Assembly (NCBI RefSeq): GCF_029543105.1
Contig: NZ_JARQXB010000009.1
Span: forward strand, 1 to 64,000
DNA: 64,000 nt
Direction: 5' to 3'
Source of the DNA: Stenotrophomonas sp. HITSZ_GD
GTDB taxonomy: Bacteria; Pseudomonadota; Gammaproteobacteria; Xanthomonadales; Xanthomonadaceae
Part shown: in pieces, positions 19,937 through 29,645 of the stretch
Position numbering within the stretch: position 1 is the first letter of the stretch
How the letters are laid out: each line of letters begins with the position of its first letter
Program-made: the position numbers and the translations under genes
The notes under the pieces: model-generated
What the model was told of the DNA's origin: nothing
The model's database searches: none
What the model saw: only the letters and a program-made list of their open reading frames with translations

Positions 19937-20022
19937 TCGCCCTGCCCGGGGCGGATGCGACAATCCGCCGCGCCCCGGGTCTTCACGGAGAGCGCCGGGT
20001 AGCCGGCGGCTAGAATGGCCCG

Positions 20023-20457
20023 GTGATCCGCTCCCGGTCCCTGCATGCGCTGATGTCCCGACTCGCCTGGGTGGCGGTCGTGCTGATGCTGTGCGCGCCG
20101 CTGCTCAGCCGCGCGCTGCAGTCGCCCGGCATGCCGCGGCTGGTGGAGCTGTGCACCAGCGCCGGCATGCAGCGGGTGGACCTGGCCACGCTGGCGCCGC
20201 CGGTCTCCCCGCATGCCGGCCACGCCGCCCCGTTGCCGGGGCCGGATGCGCCCGATGGGCACGCCGCGCATGGCGGCGAGGCGGCGGCCTGCGACTACTG
20301 CCTGCTGGCCATCCGCCTGCTGCCGCTGTTCGCCTGCCTCGTGCTGATGCTGGCGTGGCGCGCGCCGACCCGGCCGCAAGCCTCGCGCCCGGCCGCCTTC
20401 GTCACCGCTTTCGCCTGGCCCGCGCACGCCGCGCGCGGGCCGCCGCTGTACGCCTGA
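20023..20457 (+). CDS. DUF2946 protein, candidate copper-responsive upstream ORF (CruR-like)
   Basis: A 144-residue product from GTG 20023; ATG 20053 is a shorter alternative giving a cleaner N-terminal hydrophobic segment (SRLAWVAVVLMLCAPLL). The middle is His-rich (PHAGHAAP, DGHAAHGG) and is followed by CDYC, a Cx2C motif, then a second hydrophobic stretch (LLPLFACLVLMLAW). This is the DUF2946 pattern. In Bordetella pertussis a DUF2946 ORF (CruR) ahead of a TonB transporter gene and a PepSY gene is described as a copper-sensing upstream ORF needing its Cx2C motif; the gene order here is the same. Sixty-seven bases separate it from the receptor gene, including a hairpin at 20480-20494 (ACCGGC/GCCGGT). 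Confidence 0.8.
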   Translation: MIRSRSLHALMSRLAWVAVVLMLCAPLLSRALQSPGMPRLVELCTSAGMQRVDLATLAPPVSPHAGHAAPLPGPDAPDGHAAHGGEAAACDYCLLAIRLLPLFACLVLMLAWRAPTRPQASRPAAFVTAFAWPAHAARGPPLYA

Positions 20458-20524
20458 TCCACACGGAAGAACCGCCCGCACCGGCGCCGCCGGTCGCGTC
20501 CCGTCGTGTTTCATGGAGTTCCCC

Positions 20525-22837
20525 ATGTCCCTGTTCCTTGCGCCTTCTCCGGGCGCGAGCCTCGGCCTGCGCCCGTGCGCGCCCGCCGTCGCGATGTGTT
20601 GCCTGTTGCCCTGCCTGGCGCTCGCCGCGCCGGCCGACGCCGCTGCTGAAGACGGCATCCAGCGCCTGGAGGCCGTCCAGGTGCGCGCCGACACCGAGGC
20701 CGCCGAAGCGCCCGACAGCCCCGCCCCGCGCGCACGCATCGACGCGCAGCAGATCGACCGCATCAACGTCGCCACCAGCGAGGATGCGCTGCGCTATGCC
20801 CCCAACCTGCAGGTGCGCAAGCGCTTCACCGGCGACAACAACGCGCTGGTGGCGGTGCGCGGCACCAGCAACCGGCAATCCGCGCGCACGCTGGTGTATG
20901 CCGACGGCCTGTTGCTGAGCAACCTGCTGGGTTCGGATTTTAGCTTCGCGCCGCGCTGGTCGCTGGTCGCGCCGGGCGACCTGGACAGCGTGGACGTGCT
21001 CTACGGCCCGTATTCGGCCCGCTTTCCCGGCAACGCGCTGGGCGCGACGATCCTGATGCACACGCGCATGCCCGAGCGTTTTACCGCCGGCGGCGGCGTG
21101 CAGTTCCTGCGCCAGGATTTCCGCGAATACGGCCAGCACGACACCTACGACGGGCGACATGACGACGCGCAGCTGGGCGATCGCCACGGCGTGTTCGCCT
21201 GGCGCCTGTCGCTGGACCGGCTGGACAACCAGAGCCATCCGCTCAGCTACTACAGCGCGCTGCGTTCGACCACGCCCGCGTCCGCCGCCGATACGCCGGT
21301 GCGCGGCGCGGTGGCCTACCGCGACCCGTTCGGCCGCGACGCGCTGCTGATGGGCGTCAACAGCGAAGGCGCGACCGACACGCGCAACGACCAGCTCGCG
21401 CTGCGCATGACCTACGACGTCGCCCACGACGTGCAGCTGGCGGTTTCCTTCGCGAATTGGCGCCAGCGTGCGGACAACGCGGTCGGCAGCTGGCTGCGCA
21501 CGGACGACGGGCGCACGGTCGCGCAGGGCACGGTCGCCATCGACGGCCAGCGCTACGTATTGCCAGCCAACGCCTTCGCGCCCGGCCATGGCGACAGCGC
21601 ACGTCGCCTGTACGGCGCCACGCTGCGTGCCGGCGGCGACAGTGGCTGGCGCTATTCGTTTGCCGCCTCGCGGCTGGAGACGCCGCGTGACCGCATCCGC
21701 ACGGCCAGCGGCAGCGGCGAGGGCCCCGGCACGATCGGCGATGCCGACGGCAGCGGCTGGACCAGCGTGGACGCCGAAGCCGGTTTTGCCGCCAGCGCCG
21801 AAGCCGCGCACCGCCTGAGTGCAGGCGCGCATGCCGACCGCTACCGGCTGGACAGCACGCTGTGGCGCACCGACGACTGGCGCCACGGCGCACCGCAGGC
21901 CCTGCAGGGCGCGTTTGCCGGCAACACCCGCACCGGCGCGCTGTACGTGCAGGACGAGTGGCGCTGGGGCGCGGGGTGGCTGCTGGTGTCCGGCCTGCGT
22001 TGGGAGCAGTGGCGCGCCGACGGGGGCGTGCGCCGCGATGCGCAGGGCGCGGCCTACTATCCCGCGCGGCGCGATGACGGCTTCTCGCCGAAGCTGTCGT
22101 TGTCGCGGCAGCTCGATGCGGGCTGGAGCGCGCGCCTGTCGCTGGCGCGCGCGCTGCGCTGGCCGACGGTGAGCGAGCTGTTCCAGGGCAGCCTGAGCGG
22201 CACGAGCATCGTCAACAGCGATCCGAACCTGCAGCCGGAAGATGCGTTCTCCAAGGACCTGACCCTCGAGCGCGCGCTGGCGCAGGGCAGCCTGCGCCTG
22301 TCGCTGTACGAGGACGACGTGCGCGACACCCTGTTCTCGCAGACCGATACCACCGTGTTCCCCAATGTCACCCGCATCCAGAACGTGGACCGCGTGCGCA
22401 CGCTCGGCGCGGAGGCGGCATGGGACGCGCGCGATGTCGGGCTGCCGGGCCTGGACCTCGTCGCCAGCGTGGCCTGGAACCACGCGGTGACGATGGAGAA
22501 CCGGCGCAATCCAGCGACGGTGGGCAAGGCGTTCTACCGCATCCCGGAATTCCGCGCCGACCTGCTCGCCAGTTACCGCATCACGCCGTGGCTGCGCGCA
22601 TCGCTCGGGGGGCGCTACTCCGGACGGCAGTACAACTCGCTCGACGAGCGCGATGTCCATCCGGATACCTTCGGCGGCACCAGCCGCTACCTCGTGTTCG
22701 ATGCACGCACCGAGTTCGTGCTGCTGGCGGGCTTGAACCTGTCGCTGGGCGTGGACAACTTCACCAATGAGCGCTACTACGTCTACCACCCGTATCCCGG
22801 GCGGACGTGGAGCGCCGAACTGCGCTACCGGTACTGA
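20525..22837 (+). CDS. TonB-dependent receptor of the DUF2946/PepSY operon
   Basis: A 770-residue outer-membrane receptor. A signal peptide of about 35-40 residues is followed by a TonB-box region (RLEAVQVRADTEAAE) and the plug (QQIDRINVATSEDALRYAPNLQVRKRF, GTSNRQSARTLVYADGLLLSN, VLYGPYSARFPGNALGATI). The barrel includes NLQPEDAFSKDLTLE and the terminal segment FTNERYYVYHPYPGRTWSAELRYRY with an aromatic end. The plug lacks motifs that fix the ligand. By operon context a copper complex or another metal chelate is the likeliest cargo. ATG 20525 is preferred over the in-frame ATG 20513 because GGAG (20516-20519) precedes it. The PepSY gene starts 2 bases after the stop. Confidence 0.88.
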   Translation: MSLFLAPSPGASLGLRPCAPAVAMCCLLPCLALAAPADAAAEDGIQRLEAVQVRADTEAAEAPDSPAPRARIDAQQIDRINVATSEDALRYAPNLQVRKRFTGDNNALVAVRGTSNRQSARTLVYADGLLLSNLLGSDFSFAPRWSLVAPGDLDSVDVLYGPYSARFPGNALGATILMHTRMPERFTAGGGVQFLRQDFREYGQHDTYDGRHDDAQLGDRHGVFAWRLSLDRLDNQSHPLSYYSALRSTTPASAADTPVRGAVAYRDPFGRDALLMGVNSEGATDTRNDQLALRMTYDVAHDVQLAVSFANWRQRADNAVGSWLRTDDGRTVAQGTVAIDGQRYVLPANAFAPGHGDSARRLYGATLRAGGDSGWRYSFAASRLETPRDRIRTASGSGEGPGTIGDADGSGWTSVDAEAGFAASAEAAHRLSAGAHADRYRLDSTLWRTDDWRHGAPQALQGAFAGNTRTGALYVQDEWRWGAGWLLVSGLRWEQWRADGGVRRDAQGAAYYPARRDDGFSPKLSLSRQLDAGWSARLSLARALRWPTVSELFQGSLSGTSIVNSDPNLQPEDAFSKDLTLERALAQGSLRLSLYEDDVRDTLFSQTDTTVFPNVTRIQNVDRVRTLGAEAAWDARDVGLPGLDLVASVAWNHAVTMENRRNPATVGKAFYRIPEFRADLLASYRITPWLRASLGGRYSGRQYNSLDERDVHPDTFGGTSRYLVFDARTEFVLLAGLNLSLGVDNFTNERYYVYHPYPGRTWSAELRYRY

Positions 22838-22839
22838 GC

Positions 22840-24213
22840 ATGGACCCGTCCCTCGACCGACGTCGCTGGCCGCGCTACCGCACGTTGTGGCGCTGGCACT
22901 TCTATGCCGGCCTGTTTTGCGTGCCGCTGGTGTTGTGGCTGGCACTGACTGGCTCGCTCTACCTGTTCAAGCCGCAGATCGAAGCCTGGCTGGATCGCGA
23001 CTACGACCACCTCCCCGTGCGCGGCCCGCTCGCCGCGCCCTCGGCGCAGGTGGCCGCGGCGCTGGCGGCGGTGCCGGGCGGCACCCTCAACGCCTACGAG
23101 TTGCCGACCGCGCGTGGCCAGGCCGCGCGCGTCCTCGTGGCCCACGATGCACGGCTGTGGCGCGTCTATGTCGACCCGCGCACGCTGCGGGTGCTCGGCA
23201 AGGTGGACGAGAACCGCCGGCCGATGCGCGTGCTTTTCTACCTGCACGGCGAACTGCTGATGGGCCGTGCCGGCTCGATGCTGGTGGAGCTGGCCGCGTG
23301 CTGGGGCGTGGCGATGCTGCTCACCGGGCTGGCGCTGTGGTGGCCGCGCCATTGGCGCGGCGCCGGCGGCGTGCTGTATCCGCGCCTGGGCCGGCAGGGC
23401 CGCCTGTTCTGGCGCGACCTGCATGCGGTGAGCGGCGTGTGGGTCTCGTTGTTCGCGCTGTTCCTGATCGTCTCCGGCTTGCCGTGGAGCCAGAACTGGG
23501 GCGGCTTGCTGAAGCAGGCGCGGGAGCTGGCGGCCGGCCACGAGGTGCGCCAGGACTGGACCGTCGGCCGTCGCCAGGCATTGGCGGCGCAGCGGCGCGA
23601 GGCGGAGGGGCAGGCGCATGCGATGCACGCGGGCATGGCGATGCCCGGTGGCGCGATGGCGCCGCCGCCGGCCGACGCCTACGCGCAGATGGATCGCTTG
23701 CTGCCGCGCGCGAAATCGCTGGCGCTGGCGCCGCCGGCGCTGCTGTCGCCGCCGGACCATCCGGGTGGACGCTGGAAACTGCGCTCGGAGGCCGGCGACC
23801 GCACGCAGCGGGTGAACCTGGCCTTCGATGCCGACGGCGCGGTGGTCGATCGCGTGGACTTCGCCCAGCGGCCGTTGATCGACCGCATGGTGGGCGTCGG
23901 CGTGGCCGCGCACGAGGGGCAGCTGTTCGGCTGGCCGAACCAGTTGCTCGGCCTGTTCACCGCCACGGGCTTGAGCCTGGTGTGCGTCAGCGCGGTGCTG
24001 CTGTGGTGGCGCCGGCGCACGCCCGGGCACCTCGGCGCGCCGCCGCCGGGGGAACGCTCGCGGCTGGCACTGGGCGCGTTCGCGTTGATCGTGCTGCTCG
24101 GCGTGTTCCTGCCGCTGTTCGGGCTGAGCCTGCTGCTGGTGCGCGCGATCGAGTGGCTGTGGCTGCGGCGCTGGCCGCGCGCGGCGCGCTTCCTCGGCCT
24201 GGCCCGCGCCTGA
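22840..24213 (+). CDS. PepSY-associated transmembrane protein with Met/His-rich loop
   Basis: A 457-residue inner-membrane protein of the PepSY_TM type. It has an N-terminal amphipathic stretch and helix (WRWHFYAGLFCVPLVLWLALTGSLYLF, about 18-44). A periplasmic PepSY region contains YVDPRTLRVLGKVDE. Next are HGELLMG plus the helix LAACWGVAMLLTGLALWWPR and a second WRDLHAVSGVWVSLFALFLIVSGLPW unit. A large loop follows, and two C-terminal helices (TGLSLVCVSAVLLWWRR and the 400-430 region). The loop has a Met/His-rich patch (HAMHAGMAMPGGAM, about 263-276) suited to copper binding. Related proteins are thought to reduce or move metals or chelates after TonB-dependent uptake. It is translated right after the receptor. 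Confidence 0.85.
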   Translation: MDPSLDRRRWPRYRTLWRWHFYAGLFCVPLVLWLALTGSLYLFKPQIEAWLDRDYDHLPVRGPLAAPSAQVAAALAAVPGGTLNAYELPTARGQAARVLVAHDARLWRVYVDPRTLRVLGKVDENRRPMRVLFYLHGELLMGRAGSMLVELAACWGVAMLLTGLALWWPRHWRGAGGVLYPRLGRQGRLFWRDLHAVSGVWVSLFALFLIVSGLPWSQNWGGLLKQARELAAGHEVRQDWTVGRRQALAAQRREAEGQAHAMHAGMAMPGGAMAPPPADAYAQMDRLLPRAKSLALAPPALLSPPDHPGGRWKLRSEAGDRTQRVNLAFDADGAVVDRVDFAQRPLIDRMVGVGVAAHEGQLFGWPNQLLGLFTATGLSLVCVSAVLLWWRRRTPGHLGAPPPGERSRLALGAFALIVLLGVFLPLFGLSLLLVRAIEWLWLRRWPRAARFLGLARA

Positions 24214-24232
24214 GCGCCGGGCCGTGGCGAGG

Positions 24233-24958
24233 CTAGAGGTCCTCGTGGATGCCGCATTCGCGCTTGAGCCCGAAGAAGCGCGTGTCTTCCTCGCGCATCC
24301 CCGGTTCCCAGCGCCGCGTGGTGTGGAAATCGCCGATCGACACGTAGCCCTGCTCCCACAGCGGGTGGTAGGGCAGGTCGTGCGCCTTCAGGTAGCCCCA
24401 CACATCGCGGTCGCTCCAGTCGGCGATCGGGCTGACCTTGTAGCGGTCGCCGCGCTGCTGGACGATCGGCGTCTGTGCCCGGCTGGCCGATTGCTGGCGG
24501 CGCAGCCCGGTGAACCACGTGCCCACGTTCAATTCGTCCAGCGCCCGCCGCATCGGCTCCACCTTGCGCAGGCTGTTGTACTGCTCGATGCCGACCACGC
24601 CCTGTTCCCACAACCGCCCGTGTCGTGCCTCCATCCACGCCCGGCTGACCAGCGGGCGGAAGACCTTGAGGTTGAGCTGCAGGCGCTCGGTCAGTTCGTC
24701 GGCGAAGCGGTAGGTTTCCGGGAACAGGTAGCCGGTGTCGATAAGGATCACCGGGATGTCCGGCTTCTGCCGGCTCAGCATGTGCAGCGCGACCGCCGAT
24801 TGCGCGCCGAAGCTGGAGGACAGCGCCGCTTCCGCCGGCCCGTTCGCCAGTGCCCAGGCCACGCGCTCCTGCGCGCTGCATCGCGCCAGACGCGCATTGA
24901 GGGCGTCGAGGTCTTGCAGTGCGTCGAGCTTGGCCGAGGTGGCGGGCAGGGCGGTCAT
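24233..24958 (-). CDS. cysH: Phosphoadenylyl-sulfate (PAPS) reductase
   Basis: Reduces PAPS to sulfite with thioredoxin or glutaredoxin. The 241-residue protein has the PP-loop-type N-terminal region ([16 protein letters not shown]), then [21 protein letters not shown]. The [10 protein letters not shown] and [11 protein letters not shown] segments follow, and the catalytic C-terminal KRECGIHED with Cys235. The extra cysteine pairs that hold the iron-sulfur cluster of APS reductases are absent, so PAPS is the expected substrate, in line with the CysC kinase domain encoded nearby. The start ATG overlaps the cysI stop by 4 bases. It is the last gene of the cysJ-cysI-cysH operon. Confidence 0.96.
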   Translation of the reverse strand: MTALPATSAKLDALQDLDALNARLARCSAQERVAWALANGPAEAALSSSFGAQSAVALHMLSRQKPDIPVILIDTGYLFPETYRFADELTERLQLNLKVFRPLVSRAWMEARHGRLWEQGVVGIEQYNSLRKVEPMRRALDELNVGTWFTGLRRQQSASRAQTPIVQQRGDRYKVSPIADWSDRDVWGYLKAHDLPYHPLWEQGYVSIGDFHTTRRWEPGMREEDTRFFGLKRECGIHEDL

Positions 24959-26655
24959 ACGAGTTCCAGTTGGACTTGGCGATGGGTGGGATACGACGGC
25001 AGTGCGACCACGCCGGCGCGGTGCAGGAAATCCCCGAAGCCTTCGGCCTCGGTGCGCTCGGCCGCGTAACGGGCGAACAGCGGATCGAGCGCGGCGAGGA
25101 TCTCCGCCTCGGTGATGTTCTCGCGGTAGAGCGTGTTGAGCCGCTGGCCGCGGTGGTCGCCGCCGAGCATCAGGTTGTAGCGGCCCGGGGCCTTGCCCAC
25201 CAGCGCGATCTCGGCGAGGTAGGGGCGCGAGCAGCCATTCGGGCAGCCGGACAGGCGCAGCACGATGGGCGCCTCGGCCAGGCCGTGGGTTTCCAGCAGC
25301 GGTTGCAGCTTGGCATTGAAGTCGGGCAGGTAGCGTTCGGCCTCGGCCATCGCCAGCCCGCAGGTCGGCAGCGCCACGCACGCCATCGCCCCCCGCGCCA
25401 GCGCGCTCGGCGCGCGATTGCCGGCGTCCAGCCCGTGTTCTTCGACCAGCGCATCGATACGCGCGCGCTGCGTGGCCGGCACGCCGGCGATGACCAGGTT
25501 CTGGTTCGGCGTGAGCCGGAACTCGCCCTGGTGGAAGCGCGCGATCTCGCGCAGGCCGCTCAACGCGGTGCGGCCATCGGCATCGGCGATGCGGCCGGCC
25601 GGCAGCGAGAGCGTCAGGTGCCAGCGGCCGTCCTCGCCCTCCACCCAGCCATAGCGGTCGCCGTTGTGCTCGAAGGCGAAGCCGCGCGCCGGGGCGAGCG
25701 CCAGGCCGGCGCGGCGCTGGATCTCCGCGACGATGAAATCCAGCCCCTTGTCGTCGATGGTGTACTTGAAGCGCGCGCGCTTGCGCACCTCGCGGTTGCC
25801 GAAGTCGCGCTGCGTGGTCACCACGGCGGTGGCGATGTCCAGCAGCTGCTCGCGCGGGAACCAGCCGACCACGTTGCCCACGCGTGGCCACGTCTCCGCA
25901 TCGCCATGCGTGGCGCCCATGCCGCCGCCGATGACCAGGTGGTAGCCGGTCAGCACGCCTTCGTCCACCGTGCCGACGAAGCCCAGGTCATTGGCGAATA
26001 CGTCCACATCGTTGATGGGCGGCAGCGCGAAGCCGATCTTGAACTTGCGCGGCAGGTAGCGCTCGCCGTAGATCGGCTCGTCTTCCTCGCCACTGGACGA
26101 CACGCGCTCCTCGTCCAGCCATATCTCGTAATAGGCCCGGGTGCTGGGCAGCAGGTGTTCGGAGGTGCGCGCGGCATCGGCGTACAGCTGCGCATGCACG
26201 GGCGAGCGCAGCGGGTTGGCCGCCACCAGCACGTTGCGGTTGACGTCGCCGCAGGCGGCGAGCGTGTCGATCAACGCGGCGTTGATCGCCTGCATCGTCG
26301 CCTTCAGCTCGCGCTTGATCACGCCATGGAACTGGAACGCCTGCCGCGTGGTGACGCGCAGCGAGTGGTTGCCGTAGCGCGTGGCGATGGCGTCCAGTTG
26401 CAGCCACTGCTGCGGCGTGACCACGCCGCCGGGCGTGCGCGTGCGGATCATGAACTGGTAGGCCGGCTCAAGCTTCTGCCGGCGGCGCTCGTCGCGCAGG
26501 TCGCGGTCGTCCTGCTGGTAGCTGCCGTGGTACTTGATGAGGGTCTGGTCATCCTCGCGCAGGGCGCCGGTGACCGGGTCGGCCAGGCTTTCCAGCAGCG
26601 AGCCGCGCAGCCGGCGGCTGGCGGATTTGATGTCTTCGACGGAATGCGTGCTCAT
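24955..26655 (-). CDS. cysI: Sulfite reductase (NADPH) hemoprotein subunit
   Basis: Catalyses the six-electron reduction of sulfite to sulfide using siroheme and a [4Fe-4S] cluster, with electrons from CysJ. The 566-residue protein begins [16 protein letters not shown] and has [12 protein letters not shown] and the substrate arginines in [14 protein letters not shown] and [13 protein letters not shown]. The cluster cysteines are in [14 protein letters not shown] and [15 protein letters not shown] near the C-terminus. The siroheme cofactor is supplied by cysG in this window. It is separated from cysJ by 51 bases and overlaps cysH by 4 bases. Length is normal for the family. Confidence 0.97.
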   Translation of the reverse strand: MSTHSVEDIKSASRRLRGSLLESLADPVTGALREDDQTLIKYHGSYQQDDRDLRDERRRQKLEPAYQFMIRTRTPGGVVTPQQWLQLDAIATRYGNHSLRVTTRQAFQFHGVIKRELKATMQAINAALIDTLAACGDVNRNVLVAANPLRSPVHAQLYADAARTSEHLLPSTRAYYEIWLDEERVSSSGEEDEPIYGERYLPRKFKIGFALPPINDVDVFANDLGFVGTVDEGVLTGYHLVIGGGMGATHGDAETWPRVGNVVGWFPREQLLDIATAVVTTQRDFGNREVRKRARFKYTIDDKGLDFIVAEIQRRAGLALAPARGFAFEHNGDRYGWVEGEDGRWHLTLSLPAGRIADADGRTALSGLREIARFHQGEFRLTPNQNLVIAGVPATQRARIDALVEEHGLDAGNRAPSALARGAMACVALPTCGLAMAEAERYLPDFNAKLQPLLETHGLAEAPIVLRLSGCPNGCSRPYLAEIALVGKAPGRYNLMLGGDHRGQRLNTLYRENITEAEILAALDPLFARYAAERTEAEGFGDFLHRAGVVALPSYPTHRQVQLELV

Positions 26656-26706
26656 GGCGATCTGGCTGGCAGCGGAAGGAGGCGGGCGACGAACGGCGCT
26701 CGGCCG

Positions 26707-28557
26707 TCAGTACACATCCCGGCTGTAGCGCCCCTCCTTCTGCAACGAGGTGACGAATTCGGCGGCCGCCTCGGGCGCGAGCCCGCCGTGCTCGGCGACG
26801 ATGTCCACCAGCGCGGCGTGCACGTCCTTGCCCATCGAGATCGCGCCGCACACGTACACGTGCGCGCCTTCGCGCAGCCACCCGTAGACCTCGCGCCCGC
26901 GCTGGCGCAACCGGTGCTGCACGTAGATCTTCTGCGCCTGGTCGCGCGAGAACGCCAGGTCCAGCTCGTGCAGCTCACCACGCGCCAGCGCTTGCTGCCA
27001 CTCGGCCTGGTAGAGGAAATCGCGGTTGAAGTGGCGTGCACCGAAGAACAGCCAGTTGCGCCCGCGCGCGCCGCGCTCGGCGCGCTCCTGCACGAAGCCG
27101 CGGAACGGCGCCACCCCGGTGCCGGGGCCGATCATCAGGATGTCGCGCGCGTCGTCGGCCGGCACGCGGAAGCGCTCGTTCGGCTCCACGTACACCTGCG
27201 CGGTATCGCCTTCGGCCAGCGCGGCGAGGAAGGCGCTGGCCGAGCCGACATGGGCATGGCCATGCGCGTGGTATTCCAACTCGTCCACCGTGAGGTGGAC
27301 CTCTTCGCCCACGCGGCGGCGGCTGGAAGCGATGGAATACAGCCGCGGCGCCAGCGGCCGCAGCGCGGCCAGCAGGCCCGCGTGGTCCCAATCCGCCGGC
27401 CAGCGACGCAACACGTCGATCACCTGGTGGTCGGCGAGCAGCGTCGCCAGGCCGGCAGTCTGGGTAGGGGCGAGCAGTTCGCGCAGTTCCGCCGCGCCAG
27501 ACCGTTCGGCATGCGCGGCCAGGAACGGCCGCGACAGCTTGGTCAGTTCGCGGTGGGCAGCGAGCCACTCCGACAGCGGCAGAGTCTGCTCGGCCACGGT
27601 GACGTCGGCATGACCGTCCAGTTGCAGGACATCGAGCAGCGGGGCGACCAGTGCGTCGGGGTTGCGATGGCGGAACCCGAGCGCATCGCCGGGTTCGTAG
27701 TGCAGGCCGCTGCCGGCCAGCGACAGTTCCAGGTGGCGCACGCGCTTGGACGCCACGCCATGCTGGCGATAGGCCGGGCCCTTGAAGTCGCGGCCGCTGA
27801 TGACCTGGTTGGCCAGCACTTCGGCGGCGAACGGGTGGGCGTGGTCGGCCGCGTTCGGCGCCGGGCCGCGCAGCGGGGTGACCTTGGCCCCGGCCGCCGG
27901 CACGCTGGCCAGTTGCTCGCGCGCTTCGCGCAGCACGTCCTCGCGCCAGGGCTGGGCGACGCTGTCGATATCCAGGTCGGCCTCGGCCAGGGGGCGCACG
28001 CGCTGCGCGCCGAGTTCGGCCAGCCGCGCGTCGAGGCGGCGCGCGATGCCGCAGAAATCCGCGTAACTGGAATCGCCCAGCCCGAGCACGGCGTACTTCA
28101 GCTCCGGCAGCTTGGGCGCGCGGCGGCCCTGGATGAATTCGACCAGCCCGATGGCGTCGTCTGGCGGGTCGCCTTCGCCCTGGGTGCTGATCACCAGGTA
28201 CAGCAGGCGCTCGCTGGCCAGCTCGCGGGTGGGATAGGTATCGGCGCGCTGCAGGCGCACGCGCAGGCCGGCGGCTTCGGCATCGGCCACCAGCCGCTCG
28301 GCGGCGCGGCGCGCGTTGCCGGTCTGGCTGCCGTAGAGCACGGTCAGGCGGCGCTCTTCGCCGCGTTCGCCGGCCGTGGCGCCGCCCGGCACCAGGGCCA
28401 GCGAGGGCGGCGCCGCGTGGCCCTGCGCCAGCCCGGCCGCATAACCGGACAGCCACCACAGCGAGGGCGCGTCGAGCCCCTCCACCAGCCGCGTCAGCAG
28501 CGCCCGCCGCTCCTCCGGGAGGGGACTGGGGGGCAAGGCAGGGCTGACGGCGGTCAT
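26707..28557 (-). CDS. cysJ: Sulfite reductase (NADPH) flavoprotein subunit
   Basis: Passes electrons from NADPH through FAD and FMN to CysI. The 616-residue protein has a flavodoxin domain (LTVLYGSQTGNARRAAERL, about 71-89; VISTQGEGDPPDDA). A linked ferredoxin-reductase part follows, with the FAD motif RLYSIASSRR, then EVHLTVDELEY. The NADPH motifs are ILMIGPGTGVAPFRGFVQERAERG and FFGARHFNRDFLYQAEWQ, and the C-terminus is EGRYSRDVY. ATG 28557 was chosen because upstream in-frame codons run across the cysD promoter and give an atypical extension. It heads the cysJIH operon, divergent from cysDN with a 179-base shared control region. Confidence 0.96.
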   Translation of the reverse strand: MTAVSPALPPSPLPEERRALLTRLVEGLDAPSLWWLSGYAAGLAQGHAAPPSLALVPGGATAGERGEERRLTVLYGSQTGNARRAAERLVADAEAAGLRVRLQRADTYPTRELASERLLYLVISTQGEGDPPDDAIGLVEFIQGRRAPKLPELKYAVLGLGDSSYADFCGIARRLDARLAELGAQRVRPLAEADLDIDSVAQPWREDVLREAREQLASVPAAGAKVTPLRGPAPNAADHAHPFAAEVLANQVISGRDFKGPAYRQHGVASKRVRHLELSLAGSGLHYEPGDALGFRHRNPDALVAPLLDVLQLDGHADVTVAEQTLPLSEWLAAHRELTKLSRPFLAAHAERSGAAELRELLAPTQTAGLATLLADHQVIDVLRRWPADWDHAGLLAALRPLAPRLYSIASSRRRVGEEVHLTVDELEYHAHGHAHVGSASAFLAALAEGDTAQVYVEPNERFRVPADDARDILMIGPGTGVAPFRGFVQERAERGARGRNWLFFGARHFNRDFLYQAEWQQALARGELHELDLAFSRDQAQKIYVQHRLRQRGREVYGWLREGAHVYVCGAISMGKDVHAALVDIVAEHGGLAPEAAAEFVTSLQKEGRYSRDVY

Positions 28558-28635
28558 TCCCGGTCCGGTGTCTGGGGTGGGGAATCCGATGCTAGGCAAG
28601 GCCTTGCGGCGACAGAAAGGAGCAGGGGTTATCGC

Positions 28636-28656
28636 CTTATGCCCGCCGCTTATTTC
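28636..28656. promoter_or_regulatory. CysB-like operator between cysJ and cysD
   Basis: This 21-base site matches 14 positions of the palindromic motif derived from the cysG-cysB region. Compared directly with the reverse complement of site 2 there, 15 of 20 bases agree, including CTTAT, CCG, CG and TATTT. It is centred 89 bases from the cysJ start and 91 from the cysD start, almost exactly midway. Binding by CysB is inferred. Confidence 0.55.
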
Positions 28657-28736
28657 TGCGCGTGGGCCGCGCCACCCCAGACTGCGCCTCTCCCGGTCGG
28701 TGTAGGCTTGACCGGCCACTCCGATACCTGGCGGCA

Positions 28737-29645
28737 ATGAGTCTTCCACCCCTGTCCCACCTCGACCGGCTCGAGGCCGAAAGCATCCATATCCTGCGCG
28801 AGGTCGCGGCGGGCTTCGCCAACCCGGTGCTGCTGTATTCGGTGGGCAAGGACAGCTCGGTGCTGCTGCACCTGCTGCTGAAGGCCTTCGCCCCGGCGCC
28901 GCCGCCGATCCCGCTGCTGCACGTGGACACGCGCTGGAAGTTCCGCGAGATGATCGCCTTCCGCGACCGCCGTGCCGCCGAGACCGGCGTGGAACTGCGC
29001 GTGCACATCAACCCCGACGGCGTCGCCCAGAACGTTGGCCCGATCAGCCACGGCGCCGCCGTGCATACCGACATCATGAAGACCCAGGGCCTGAAGCAGG
29101 CGCTGGAGCAGTGGAAGTTCGACGCGGCCATCGGCGGGGCGCGCCGCGACGAGGAGAAATCGCGCGCCAAGGAGCGCGTGTTCTCTTTCCGCAACGAGCG
29201 CCACCGCTGGGACCCGAAGAACCAGCGCCCGGAGCTGTGGAACCTGTACAACACCCGCGTGCACGCCGGCGAGAGCGTGCGCGTGTTCCCGCTGTCGAAC
29301 TGGACCGAGCTGGATATCTGGCTCTACATCTACCGCGAGGCGATCCCGGTGGTGCCGCTGTACTTCGCCGCCCCGCGCCCGGTGGTGGAGCGCGACGGTG
29401 CGCTGATCCTGGTGGACGACGAGCGTCTGCCGCTGCGCGAAGGCGAAGTGCCGCAACTGCGTTCGGTGCGTTTCCGCACGCTGGGCTGCTACCCGCTGAC
29501 CGGCGCGATCGAATCCACCGCCGACAGCCTGGAAGCGATCATCGCCGAGATGCTGGTGGCGACCAGTTCCGAACGGCAGGGCCGGGTGATCGACCAGGAC
29601 CCGAGCGAGTCGATGGAAAAGAAGAAGCTGGAGGGGTACTTCTGA
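28737..29645 (+). CDS. cysD: Sulfate adenylyltransferase subunit 2
   Basis: Small catalytic subunit of ATP sulfurylase, forming APS from sulfate and ATP with the GTPase CysN. The 302-residue sequence has the PP-loop motif [13 protein letters not shown] at about residues 36-48. [41 protein letters not shown] and the C-terminal [13 protein letters not shown] segment are also present, all standard for CysD. ATG 28737 opens the cysD-cysNC operon, which diverges from cysJIH. Its stop overlaps the cysN start by one base (TGATG). Confidence 0.97.
   Translation: MSLPPLSHLDRLEAESIHILREVAAGFANPVLLYSVGKDSSVLLHLLLKAFAPAPPPIPLLHVDTRWKFREMIAFRDRRAAETGVELRVHINPDGVAQNVGPISHGAAVHTDIMKTQGLKQALEQWKFDAAIGGARRDEEKSRAKERVFSFRNERHRWDPKNQRPELWNLYNTRVHAGESVRVFPLSNWTELDIWLYIYREAIPVVPLYFAAPRPVVERDGALILVDDERLPLREGEVPQLRSVRFRTLGCYPLTGAIESTADSLEAIIAEMLVATSSERQGRVIDQDPSESMEKKKLEGYF

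Noticed and set aside
24919-28740. 1273-codon plus-strand open frame
   Set aside because: It lies wholly antisense to cysI and cysJ, which have full motif sets; composition is atypical.
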